Source of the DNA: Symbiodinium natans
Taxonomy: Eukaryota; Sar; Dinophyceae; Suessiales; Symbiodiniaceae
Direction: 5' to 3'
Length of the DNA: 64,000 nucleotides
Assembly: GCA_905221605.1 (NCBI GenBank)
Contig: CAJNDS010002091.1
Coordinates: forward strand, 312,001 to 376,000
A model generated the notes under the pieces. It was given only the letters and a program-made list of their open reading frames with translations. It did no database searches and was not told where the DNA came from. Positions 38,641 to 47,766 of the stretch are shown here, piece after piece. Numbering within the stretch: position 1 is the stretch's first letter; every line of letters begins with the position of its first letter. Both the position numbers and the translations under genes were made by a program.

Positions 38641-39119
38641 CCCTACCGACCCCCAGCTGCTTCGTGGCCTGGACCTATGTGGGTAGTGGTTCACAATGCC
38701 TGTCTCCAAAATGGCCTAGAGCAGAGCCAGGGCTAAGAATCCATGGTCCCTGCCTTGAGAAGGCCCTTGAGAAGTTTAGGGTTTAGGGTTTAGAGTTTAG
38801 GGTTTAGGGCCTGAGCGTGCACTTGCCCTTCAAGACAATCATCGCGCATGGCGCTTAGCACAAAGGACCGAGCGAATGAACGGCTATACACAGTGTCTCC
38901 AAGCACATCGCAACGCAGAAGTACCAAATAGCTACAACCCCTTTGGGGACCACATGAACCCCAAAAATTGGGGTGATATCCCCTATACTACTCAAATCCC
39001 TATTGAGAACCATAAACCCTCTTAGGGTTCAATTTGTCCGCAAGGAAGAACATGTTTTTACTGGCAGCCGTGGCGCTTCTCCAGGACTCGTGGCACACGG
39101 TTGTGGAAGTGAGTGATAC

Positions 39120-39148
39120 CTCGCTCTGCCTCCACTTTGCTGGCAAGC
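39120..39148 (-). CDS. RRM exon 4 (second helix), boundaries uncertain
   Basis: One base then LASKVEAER, read after GTGAG. It follows the RNP1 exon and matches the second helix of an RRM. Phase with the RNP1 exon needs a non-standard choice at one boundary. Confidence 0.45.
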
Positions 39149-39267
39149 CTCACAAAGGTGCAAGGCTCGCACACGATTCCCGCTGCCCTCAGGCCTAAAC
39201 CCTGAAAACCCTAAACCCTAAACCCTAAACCCTAAACCCTGAACCCCAAATCCCAAACCCTAAACAC

Positions 39268-39331
39268 CTCTGACTGAGCGCAGAACCGGACGAAGGCAAT
39301 GGCGCCCCAATCGGCGGCTTTCACTTTCATG
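39268..39331 (-). CDS. RRM exon 3 with RNP1 motif
   Basis: One base then MKVKAADWGAIAFVRFCAQS and E, donor GAG|GTGTTTAGGG. G-A-I-A-F-V-R-F matches the RNP1 octamer of RNA-recognition motifs. Acceptor GGAG. CCCTAAA repeats to the left. Confidence 0.7.
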
Positions 39332-39599
39332 CTCCTGGGGGTTCGGGCTTCGGGTTTAGGTGAGTCGCCCTTAAACCCTAAACCCTAAATCCGAAACCCT
39401 AAGCCCCAAACCCTGTTCAATGGCAATCTTCGACTCAAGCCCGTTTAGGGTGTGGGACTTGGGGCAGCTTGCGCCCTACGCGTAGCTCCATCGTACCCCA
39501 CAGCTTAGTAGCAGTTGTCTCGAGCTCCCTTCTTGGTAGAATAGGTATATAAGCCTGAAAGGCCTGTAGGGCGTATGTACAGGGTTTGGGGGGTTACCT

Positions 39600-39722
39600 A
39601 AAGGATCAGGGGACTTAGTAAGTGGGGATATCAGTAAGCTAACTGTACTTCTACTTACCTATAGCCCCCATTACTGTACTCATAACCCTACTTACAAAGC
39701 GCCCCGATCCTCCAAATATTCC
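39600..39722. repeat. Foldback element family K
   Basis: AGGATCAGGGGACTTAGTAA left and CCCCGATCCTCC right; second copy at 56329-56425. Confidence 0.7.
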
Positions 39723-40072
39723 CCACTCTATACATTAAACGGCTTATAGGCTTGTAAGGCGTATGTATAGGGATCGGGGGATTAGGCCAATATCACGATA
39801 GTTCTACTATAGGGGCCTGAATAATTCGAATAGGGTTTTGGGGGGTTATTATAGTATAATTCTAGAGGGACGAGAAGTAATTCCCTAAACCCTAAACCCT
39901 AATTAAAAACTAAACCCTAGACCATAGACCCTAGACTCTAAACCCTGAACCCAACTCTATTTAGGGGCTTAAGGGTAAGTCGGGGGGCAAACATTCATGA
40001 TGGATGGGGGGGGGGGGGGGGCTTTTCATACGGCCCCTAAACCCTAAACAAGCCCCAACTGCAAACTCCAAC

Positions 40073-40136
40073 CATAGCGCCATCCGAGCTGCTGAATCTC
40101 GCCCACCTCAGAGAAGATCGCCTCGATGTCGGCCTC
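40073..40136 (-). CDS. RRM exon 2 (first helix, second strand)
   Basis: Reads EADIEAIFSEVGEI, the classical RRM helix plus F-x-x-x-G-x-I. Acceptor CCCAG, phase 0 start. The end is either a GT donor at 40073 or, giving a more standard RRM length, a GC donor at 40093. Confidence 0.7.
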
Positions 40137-40855
40137 CTGGGACGACTGCTGCTACGCAACATTAGGGTTTAGGGTTTAGGGTTTAGGGTTTAGGGTTCAG
40201 AGAGAAAACCCTACTGCCAAAACTCCAAATTAAAATTTATTCTAAACTAAACCTGGCAATAATCGGGGCTGCGAAAACACATTGGAAGCCCTGAACTGGA
40301 AACCGCCGGAAACCCCAACGTCTCGTAACGCCTCCATTGGTTGCGAGCTACAATCCCTAAAGCAGGTCGCTGTTGAAGTAGACCCAAAGTCCAGACAAGA
40401 GCTTCCAGCACAGGTCAGGTGCAATTTTAGAGAACTTTGAGGGGGTGAAGTGATATACCTTCGTTTTATGTGTGGTGCTGCTCCTGAAGCCTATGAAACA
40501 CATGCCTAAAGAATCTTCACCCTACAAGTCCTAAACCCCAAAAGCCCTACTACAAGCTTTACATTGCATACCCTTCAAACCCCCACACCATACAAGCTAA
40601 ATCGGATTCAGCCCCAACTGGAAGACTCAAACTCAAGCAGCCCCTACTCCTTTCCCTTAGGGCTTTAGAATTGCAAGACTTCTGTGCTTTCTAGGACATA
40701 TTAAACCTAAACCCTAAACCATTAGGAATTAGGGTTTTCGGCTTCAGGGCTTTAGGGCTCTGGGGGTTAGGGCCCGGCAGTCAAACCCTAAACCCCCAAA
40801 AACTCGCGCAACCTTCACTACTTGGTAGCCCAGAAGCCATCTCATACTAAGGGTA

Positions 40856-40920
40856 CCGTTTAGGGTTTAGGGTTTAGGGTTTAGGGTTTAGGGTTCAGGG
40901 TTTAGGGTTTAGGGTTTCGG
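40856..40920 (+). repeat. TTTAGGG array
   Basis: About 9 heptamers within the RRM intron. Confidence 0.95.
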
Positions 40921-40985
40921 GTTTCGGGAGCCCAGCACCCCCCCAAGAAAAGGCAAAGGGTTCCGAGAATGCGAAGACAAGGGGC

Positions 40986-41044
40986 GGTGACCCAGCCCGG
41001 CAGACCCTTGACGTAAAGGTTGTCCGAGGGTGGTGGGTTCTCAC
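40986..41044 (-). CDS. RRM exon 1 with RNP2 motif
   Basis: Two bases then ENPPPSDNLYVKGLPGWVT. L-Y-V-K-G-L is the RNP2 hexamer. Acceptor TTCAG, donor GC. The next exon starts in phase with the first RRM helix, so RNP2, helix 1, RNP1 and helix 2 occur in correct order over four islands from 41.0 to 39.1 kb. Confidence 0.72.
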
Positions 41045-41055
41045 CTGAAGAGGCT

Positions 41056-41145
41056 GGTTTAGGGTTTAGGGTTTAGGGTTTAGGGTTTAGGGTTTAGGGT
41101 TTAGGGTTTAGGGTTTAGGGTTTAGGGTTTAGGGTTTAGGGTTTG
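41056..41145 (+). repeat. TTTAGGG array
   Basis: About 12 heptamers directly right of the RNP2 exon. Confidence 0.97.
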
Positions 41146-41164
41146 GGCTGCTGTTAAGGAGCGT

Positions 41165-41285
41165 AAACTACTCTAGACCCAGGAGTACCCTAGGAATAAA
41201 AAGGGCACCCTTTTTGGTTTTTAAGGGGAATATAAGGGAACCCCAACCCTAAAAAAAGGAAAACAGGGCCTACTCCCGGTCCTAG
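41165..41285. repeat. Dispersed repeat family F
   Basis: AAAAAGGGCACCCTTTTTGG, AAGGGAACC and ACAGGGCCTACTCC. Confidence 0.65.
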
Positions 41286-42574
41286 TACTTGGGCTACCAT
41301 AACTTGGGGATATGGAGGTTTGCCATAGTATGAGGCTAAGGTTCCCGGAAGGAGCAGGTATATCAAAATGATATGCTGTCCATGTCCACCTAGTTATAGT
41401 TATAAGGTTCCTTAGTAGCAGTCCCGTGGACAGCACAAGACTACATCGGCCGAGGAATGGGATTCGCATGTATGATCCGGGCTGAAACGGAGGCCGAAAC
41501 ACTAGACAACATTTTTTTACATCTGAACGGTAACCAGCCAAGATTGGAACCCTAAACCCTAAACCCTAATCCCAGTTGGAGCAGCTTAGAGCTCCGTGCT
41601 CGTACTCGCTCTCGACCAACCTTTATCAAATCCCAAAAGGGAAACCGACCATAGGGTGGCCTACGGTGCTAGAAGAATGGGTAAGGGGAGGGTTTAGGGT
41701 TTAGGGTTTGGGGTTTAGGGTTTAGGGCTTAAGGCTTAGGGTCTAGGGGTTTAGGGTATCCCTAAACCTTGGACCTTGAAACCCTTAAATGAAGGGAGGG
41801 GCAATAAAGGTGATTTTGTTGCACCAACTCCTGCAGTCCTAGTTGGCAACCCTGCACCTAAACCCAAAATCCCCGAACGCTAAACCCTTCATGCCCCTGA
41901 ATCCACAAACCTTACACCCCTAAAGCCCTAAACACCTAGCCCCCTGGAGCCCTACACCCAACACCCCGAAAACCCCATTCCCCAACATCTCTGAACCCCA
42001 AGCCCTAAACCCCAAACCTCACACCCTAAACCCTAAATCCTAAACCCTAGACCCCACACCCTGAACCCTAAATCCTACTCTCTCTCAGCGCGCTGCCCTC
42101 AGCGCCCTTCTCAAGGAGACACTGCTCGACCACGCACGCAGCCCTTTTTTTGGTGCGTCCTCCCGAGGTCAGACAACTTGCCTGCAATCTCGTCCTCTTT
42201 GAAGTGTCTGAGGTACGCAGCCCCCTACGGTGTTTCTCAAGTCCGGCTTGGCAATGTGCACAACTTTTGAGGCGCTGTTCCACCTCCTTGCGTGGACCGA
42301 TGTTCCAAGCCCTCTTCTCACCTCCGAAGCTCGTCTGACTTCTTCAAATTGCGCTCAATCTCTGCTTCCTGCATGTAGCGAAGCTTGTTCGTGGAGCACT
42401 TGCCGATGTCAGATGTTGTATCGACCCAGAGCGTTCCCCCTCCAAGGTGTACTTCTCCTTTCAAACCCTGAACCCCACACCCCACACACTAAATGCTCAA
42501 CCCAAAACTCCACACCCTAAACCCAAAAGCCTAAACTCCACACCCTAAACCCTAAATCCTAACCAAAAAACCCA

Positions 42575-42795
42575 TGCCCTAAACCCCCTAAACCCCCTAA
42601 ACCCCCTAAACCCCCAGACCCCCCAAACCCCCCAAACCCCCTAAACACCCTAAACCCCCCAAACCACCCAAACCCCCCAAACCCCCCAAACCCCCTAAAC
42701 CCCCTAAACCCCCTCAACCCCGTAAACCCTCTAAACACCCGAAACCCCCAAACCACCCAACTGAACACCCTAAACCCCCTAAACCCCCAAACCTC
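42575..42795 (-). repeat. CCCCCTAAA variant array
   Basis: About 25 units of 8-9 bp with five C instead of three. A Gly/Phe-rich frame on the minus strand is an artefact. Confidence 0.95.
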
Positions 42796-42994
42796 CCCCC
42801 CTCCGTATCGGGTACTTTTTTGGGAGTTCTACTTTTCAGATCCTCCGACGGGTCTGGGACAGAGGGGCATCATGAGCCCGAAGGTTTGGTGGTGAGGTGA
42901 TGTTTGCTTATTGGCCGGCGATATGCGCGGGGTCCCCCAGCGTTCGCCCCGGGCTGACTCAAACTAGGGTTTGCGGTGCCTTCACCTGACGTAC

Positions 42995-43023
42995 CTGTTT
43001 ACGGGGCCAGGGTGCTCCTCGTC
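42995..43023 (-). CDS. Exon candidate downstream of the RCC1-like ORF
   Basis: DEEHPGPVN plus two bases between CCCAG and the strong donor CAG|GTACGT. Short, supported only by splice sites and composition. Confidence 0.35.
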
Positions 43024-43386
43024 CTGGGGATGTTCATCAACTGGTTGATGAGGCACTTACCAAAAAAATCACAACCCGAAGACCATGCCGACAAGACCCG
43101 TTGCGCGCCCCCTCCTCCCCCCTTTGCAGGGTTTTGCAATGGAGAACGGAGAAATTGAGCACTGGGACTTGGGTTCCTCGCCCTTTCTAAGGGGGTTTGG
43201 GTTCAGGGCTTAGGGTTTACCAACGAAGCGCACGCCTGCTACTAAACATGCAGCATGACGGCATACCTCAAAAGGGCTTAGAGAGCGAACAAGCAGCCTT
43301 AAGTCCAAACGCTGCTCAAGGAGTTAGCCTTGTCAAAACCGCACAACAACACTCCTAGCCTTTGGCTCAACCACGCGCAGCATATG

Positions 43387-44600
43387 CTACAAGTTCAGCA
43401 GCTGATCTTGCACAGCACTGCTGTCACCGCCATCGTCAGCATCACCCCAGGTCACAACAGAACCATCGCCCAGAACGGCAGCAAAAGCGTGACCGGTAGC
43501 TTGGATCTTTTGCACGCCTTTCAGCTGGTCTTGCACTGCACTGCTATCTGCACCGTACGATGCTTTGCCCCAGGTCACAACAGACCCATCATCCAGAATA
43601 GCAGCAAAAGCGGTGCTCGCGGCTTGGATCTGCTGCACGTCCTTCAGCTGATCTTGGACAGCATTGCTGTCGCCGCCATTTTCTGTGCTGCCCCAAGTCA
43701 CAACAGAACCATCACCCAGAACGGCAGCAAAAGCTGCAAGCGCGGCTTGGATCTGCTGCACGTCCTTCAGCTGATCTTGCACAGCACTGCTGTCGCCGCC
43801 GAGAATAGCATCTCCCCAGGTCACAACAGACTTATCTCCCAGAATGGCAGCAAAAGAATGGCCGGTAGCTTGGATCTGCTGCACGTCCTTCAGCTGATCT
43901 TGCACTCCACTGCTGTCGCCGCCACTCTCATCGCATCCCCAGGTCACAACCGACCCATCGCCAAGCAAAGCAGCAAAAGCGTACCTGGTAGCTTGGATCC
44001 GGCGCACGTCCTTCAGTTGATCTTGCACAGCACTGCTATCGCCGCCATCCACAGCGTCGCCCCAGGTCACAACAGAACCATCACCCAGAACCGCAGAAAA
44101 AGCGAGCCTGGCAGCCTGGATCCGGTGCACGTCCTTCAGCAGATCTTGCACTGCACTGCTGTCGCCGCCATTCTCTGCATTGCCCCAGGTCACAACAGAA
44201 CCATCACCCAGAATAGCAGCAAAAGCTGCGCCCGCGGCTTGGATCTGCTGCACGTCCTTCAGCTGATCTTGCACATCACTGCTGTCGCCGCCATTCCGCG
44301 CGCTGCCCCAAGTCACAACAGAACCATCATTCAGAACGGCAGCAAAAGCTTCACTCGCGGCTTGGATCTGCTGCACGTCCTTCAGCTGATCTTGCACAGC
44401 ACTGCTGTCGCCGCCGAGAATAGCATCTCCCCAGGTCACAACAGACTTATCTCCCAGAATGGCAGCAAAAGAATGGCCGGTAGCTTGGATCTGCTGCACG
44501 TCCTTCAGCTGATCTTGCACTGCACTGCTGTCGCCGCCATGCTCATCGCATCCCCAGGTCACAACGGACCCATCGCCAAGCAAAGCAGCAAAAGCACGAC
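43387..44600. repeat. 123-bp coding tandem repeat, ten units
   Basis: Each unit contains TGCTGTCGCCGCCAT-like and CCCCAGGTCACAACAGA-like segments on the + strand. Because 123 is a multiple of three and the unit lacks antisense stops, a 460-codon antisense frame is also open; it is a shadow. Confidence 0.95.
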
Positions 44601-44853
44601 TGTTGCCACAGACGTTAACCTCCCCTATCTGCAAAGTCAGCGTCTCGCCACTGCCCAGCCCAGATTCCTCCAGCGTGGCCGCTCCATTCAGGACACCTCC
44701 GGAGGAGTCTAAGAGTTTGCCCCTACCAACTGCCAGGCTTCTCTGCGCCCTTCTCCTTAAGGTTTCCACAGACTCATCGGGCCCAGCTTGCAGCGAAACT
44801 GCTCTGCCACTTAGCAGGCTCACCTCAATTGCAAGGGGCATGATGCTGCGCAT
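43387..44853 (-). CDS. Ubiquitin-like plus RCC1-like repeat protein
   Basis: Uninterrupted 488-codon ORF with TAG at 43387-43389. Residues 5-78 look like a ubiquitin-like fold (MPLAIEVSLLSGRAV ... GSGETLTLQI). Residues 86-488 are ten repeats of 41 residues (123 bp), consensus AFAAxLGDGSVVTWG, GGDSSAVQDQLKDVQQIQA. G-S-V-V-T-W-G is the RCC1 blade signature, so a beta-propeller-like or solenoid protein is likely; RCC1/HERC-type proteins bind nucleotides or partners in chromatin or ubiquitin pathways, but the role here is unknown. Repeats 2 and 7 are identical and repeats 1 and 6 nearly so, showing duplication inside the array. Repeat 10 breaks off at QDQLLNL, so the 3' end is truncated or is spliced onward. 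An upstream Met (1) and Met 5 are both possible starts. No telomere repeats interrupt it, unlike every other gene here. Confidence 0.85.
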   Translation of the reverse strand: MRSIMPLAIEVSLLSGRAVSLQAGPDESVETLRRRAQRSLAVGRGKLLDSSGGVLNGAATLEESGLGSGETLTLQIGEVNVCGNSRAFAALLGDGSVVTWGCDEHGGDSSAVQDQLKDVQQIQATGHSFAAILGDKSVVTWGDAILGGDSSAVQDQLKDVQQIQAASEAFAAVLNDGSVVTWGSARNGGDSSDVQDQLKDVQQIQAAGAAFAAILGDGSVVTWGNAENGGDSSAVQDLLKDVHRIQAARLAFSAVLGDGSVVTWGDAVDGGDSSAVQDQLKDVRRIQATRYAFAALLGDGSVVTWGCDESGGDSSGVQDQLKDVQQIQATGHSFAAILGDKSVVTWGDAILGGDSSAVQDQLKDVQQIQAALAAFAAVLGDGSVVTWGSTENGGDSNAVQDQLKDVQQIQAASTAFAAILDDGSVVTWGKASYGADSSAVQDQLKGVQKIQATGHAFAAVLGDGSVVTWGDADDGGDSSAVQDQLLNL

Positions 44854-44984
44854 GCACCCCCAGACCCTTAGGCCGCCAGGAGGATCTGGAAAGTAGAGCC
44901 CCTCCAGATTTCGGTGTTCTGCTGCTGGGTACGTTGTTTATGATGATTTAGTTCAGGTTTAGGGTTTAGGTTTTAGGGTCAAGG

Positions 44985-45070
44985 GGTTAGGGGTTAGGGT
45001 TTAGGGGTTAGGGTTCAGGGTTTCTAGGGTTTCTAGGGTTTCTAGGGTTTCTAGGGTTTATAGGGTTTAG
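44985..45070 (+). repeat. GGGTTTCTA variant array
   Basis: Units GGGTTTCTA repeated five times next to GGGTTAGGGTTTA units. Confidence 0.85.
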
Positions 45071-45679
45071 GACGGTGTTTTGGAGCAATCTACCGTCTAC
45101 CGTCTACATGAGTCTGCATCCTCCCAAAGGTGGGTTACGCTAAACCCTAAACCCTAAACCCTAAACCCTAAACCCTATTGAGACGCCTGGTGCCACTTTG
45201 GATTGATGCTTGCAAGATTTGGAAGAATTCGATTCGAATAGAAGTAAATTCGCCTTGAGCAGCTGAGCAGCTGCCTGGAGGCAGGCCACATTGCGGGTCA
45301 TTGCTGGCGGGTTCGGCCTTCGTAATGTAAGCAGGCATGTCCCTACAATTACAAACTAGGCATTCGACCGAGAACGATTTGGCTGAACTTCAAAACTGCA
45401 GGGCTGGAAGGTTTAAGGCCCCCTGGATCCGACCGTTGAAGCCTAAATTGGGGCCTATAGGGTTTAGGGTTTAGGGTTTTGGGTGTTGGGTTTAGGGGGG
45501 CCGAAACCCTTGACCCCACCCCCCCCCCCCCCCCCCCCCCCAAACCCCCTAAACCCCCTAAGCCCTAAACCCTAGTTAAACCCCAAACCCCCTAAACCCT
45601 AAACCCGAATTAAACCCTAAGCCCTAAACCCTAAACATCCCCTCAACGACCCTAAAATTGCAGCTCGGCGAGCCTCGGC

Positions 45680-45713
45680 CTTGGTAGCGCACGGAGATCG
45701 GATTCACCCGCGA
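45680..45713 (-). CDS. Exon of the second mini-exon gene chain
   Basis: SRVNPISVRYQ plus one base, acceptor GCCAG, donor CAAG|GC. Phase 0 start joins 46386-46418. A second frame also gives a plausible peptide, so moderate confidence. Confidence 0.5.
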
Positions 45714-46257
45714 CTGGCACGGTTTGAAGGAGGGCTTGGAGGGTTTAGGGTTTAGGGTTTTGGGTGTAGGTGTTTGGGGGTTAGGGTTTAGGGTTGAGGG
45801 TTGAGGGGCTAGGGTTTAGGGTTTAGGGGTTCGGGGTTAGGGTTTAAGGTGTGGGGTTTAGGGTTGGGAGGGTTTGAGGTCTCGGCTTGATTGGGCTTCT
45901 GGTGTTTAGGGCTTTGGGATGTCGAGCGTCGCATGGCAAAGCAGGGAGCAGGGACCGAGTCAAACTGGCGGGTGCAAGAGAGCGCCGGGTATTCTGGCAA
46001 GCCCAAAACTATGCATCCTCCATCTAAGCCTTAACCCCTAATCCCTAAACCCTATAAGCCCAAGAGCCTGTACTTCAGAACTCTTGTGAAGAAAGTAAGG
46101 GATCGTGTTCAGGGGCCATGTCGCCTCCCTTGGAGATACGGAACCTGTGCCAACCCTCTGGGTTTAGGGTTAAGCCCTCATTTTCCATCCCTACACACTG
46201 AAGCTGAGTTCAAACCGGGGCCGAAACACCCCTAGCTCCCCATATCCCTAGAGCCCT

Positions 46258-46352
46258 CAGCTCTAAACCTCAAACCCTAAACCCTGAACCTCAAACCCTA
46301 AACCCTAAACCCTAAACCCTAAACCCTGAACCCTGAACCCTGAACCCTAAAC
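46258..46352 (-). repeat. CCCTAAA/CCCTGAA array
   Basis: About 11 units followed by a poly-G run. Confidence 0.9.
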
Positions 46353-46385
46353 CAAAGAAACGGGGGGGGGGGGGGGGGGGGGAGC

Positions 46386-46418
46386 CTTCTTGCGGGTGCT
46401 CTGATCCACGACGACTTC
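46386..46418 (-). CDS. Exon of the second chain, just downstream of the LINE-bearing intron
   Basis: EVVVDQSTRKK between GCCAG and AAG|GC. Phase 0 at both ends, matching exon 54958-55038 across an intron of about 8.5 kb that holds the LINE. Confidence 0.6.
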
Positions 46419-46451
46419 CTGGCAGCTCCAGCGTTGGGCTCGACTTGGCTT

Positions 46452-46560
46452 TCTAGGCTGCCCAGTAACCAAGGCTTAGGGTTTAGGGTTTAGGGGGTTT
46501 AGGGTTTAGGGTTTAGGGTTTAGGTTTTTTTTGCTTAAAGGGGTGTAGAGCGCTTAGGGT
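46452..46560. repeat. Family F repeat with telomere units in the middle
   Basis: Begins GGCTGCCCAGTAACCAAGGC and resumes at TTTTTTTTGCTTAAAGGGG; six TTTAGGG-type units lie between. Confidence 0.75.
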
Positions 46561-46629
46561 TTGGGGGTTGGGGTGCATCGGGTTGGGGAATCATAGGGTT
46601 TGTAGGGTTTGGGTTTTTAGAGTCTAGAG

Positions 46630-46687
46630 GATTTCCCTAAACCCTAAACCCTAAACCCTAAACCCTAAACCCTAAACCCTAAACCCT
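46630..46687 (-). repeat. CCCTAAA array
   Basis: About 8 heptamers. Confidence 0.95.
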
Positions 46688-47361
46688 GTTTCTAGGGCAT
46701 TGGGGTTTTAAAAAGGCGGCACTGTGGATCTGAACCCTTTGGGGCCTCAGCATTGGAACATTTTGAGGTGCAAAGGTTCAGATTTTGGGCTTTTAGGGTG
46801 GTTTAGGGTTTAGGGTTTGGGGTTTAGGGTTTAGGGTTTGGGGTTTAGGGTTTAGGGTTTAGGGTCGGTAAAGGACTTCGTGGAGCAGGGTTTGAGGGTT
46901 TGCGGCTTAGCACGCAATGGTGAGCGGAAGGACACCCCAGCCAGAGGCCTGGGAGGACCTAGAATATAAAGCCCTAAACCCTAAACCCTAAACCCTAAAC
47001 CCTAAACCCTAAACCCTAAATCCTAAATCTAACGTGGGCCGAGGTACGCTATGCTACTGCTAGACAAACGCCGGGGACCTGAATGGCGACGATTTTTCCA
47101 GGGTTCAAAGCAGATTGCCCCCGCTGTTTCCGTACCCGGCACATCATTCTGAATTGCAAGGGTATGGAGTTTGCAGGGTTCAGGGCTTAGCGTTTGGGGG
47201 CTTGGGTTTAGGGTGTAGGCCTCTGCAACCCACACGAACCTTGTCCAAAGGCTGAGGTGAACATTTGGTGAACACAAGGTTTCACTTGCGCTCAGGGTTC
47301 ACCAACCCCGAACCCCAAGCCCGAAAACCCCCTTCTTCCGGGACCATAAAGCCCTGACAGT

Positions 47362-47480
47362 CTACTAGACCCAAGAGTAACCCAAAACTAAAAAACGCTA
47401 CCATTTCCGGTTTCAAGGGGCTCATAAGGGAAACTAAACCCCAAACAAGGGAACAAGGTCCTACTCTATTCCTAGTCCAT
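47362..47480. repeat. Dispersed repeat family F
   Basis: TCTACTAGACCCAAGAGTA, CATAAGGGAAACTAAACCCC, CTACTCTATTCCTAGTCC. Confidence 0.6.
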
Positions 47481-47685
47481 GAATCCCCAAGCTCTCTCTG
47501 AACCAGACCTTGAAGCAAGAAAACCCTGCAAACCCTAAACCCTCATAGCCCCACAAACCTCAAACCCTAAACTCTAAACCCAATATCACCTCATACACCG
47601 GAAATCACCCTAAACCTACATAAAGATAGCCTATTATGTAAGCCTTAAAGCCCTTAACTCTAAAGCCCTAACCCTAAACATTACA

Positions 47686-47698
47686 TAAACTCTATATA
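47686..47698. repeat. Candidate target-site duplication, 3' side of LINE
   Basis: TAAACTCTATATA, identical to 54905-54917 at the other end of the element. Confidence 0.8.
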
Positions 47699-47766
47699 TA
47701 TCTCACTCGTTGAAGGTGCACGGACACAGCCAGAGCAGTGCCGCGCGCACAAGGTCTGAGGTTTGG

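Noticed and set aside
42559-42768. Gly/Phe-rich minus ORF
   Set aside because: Translation of the CCCCCTAAA variant array.
43330-44712. 460-codon plus-strand ORF opposite the RCC1-like gene
   Set aside because: Shadow of a 123-bp coding repeat; the minus frame has the RCC1 signature and ubiquitin-like start.
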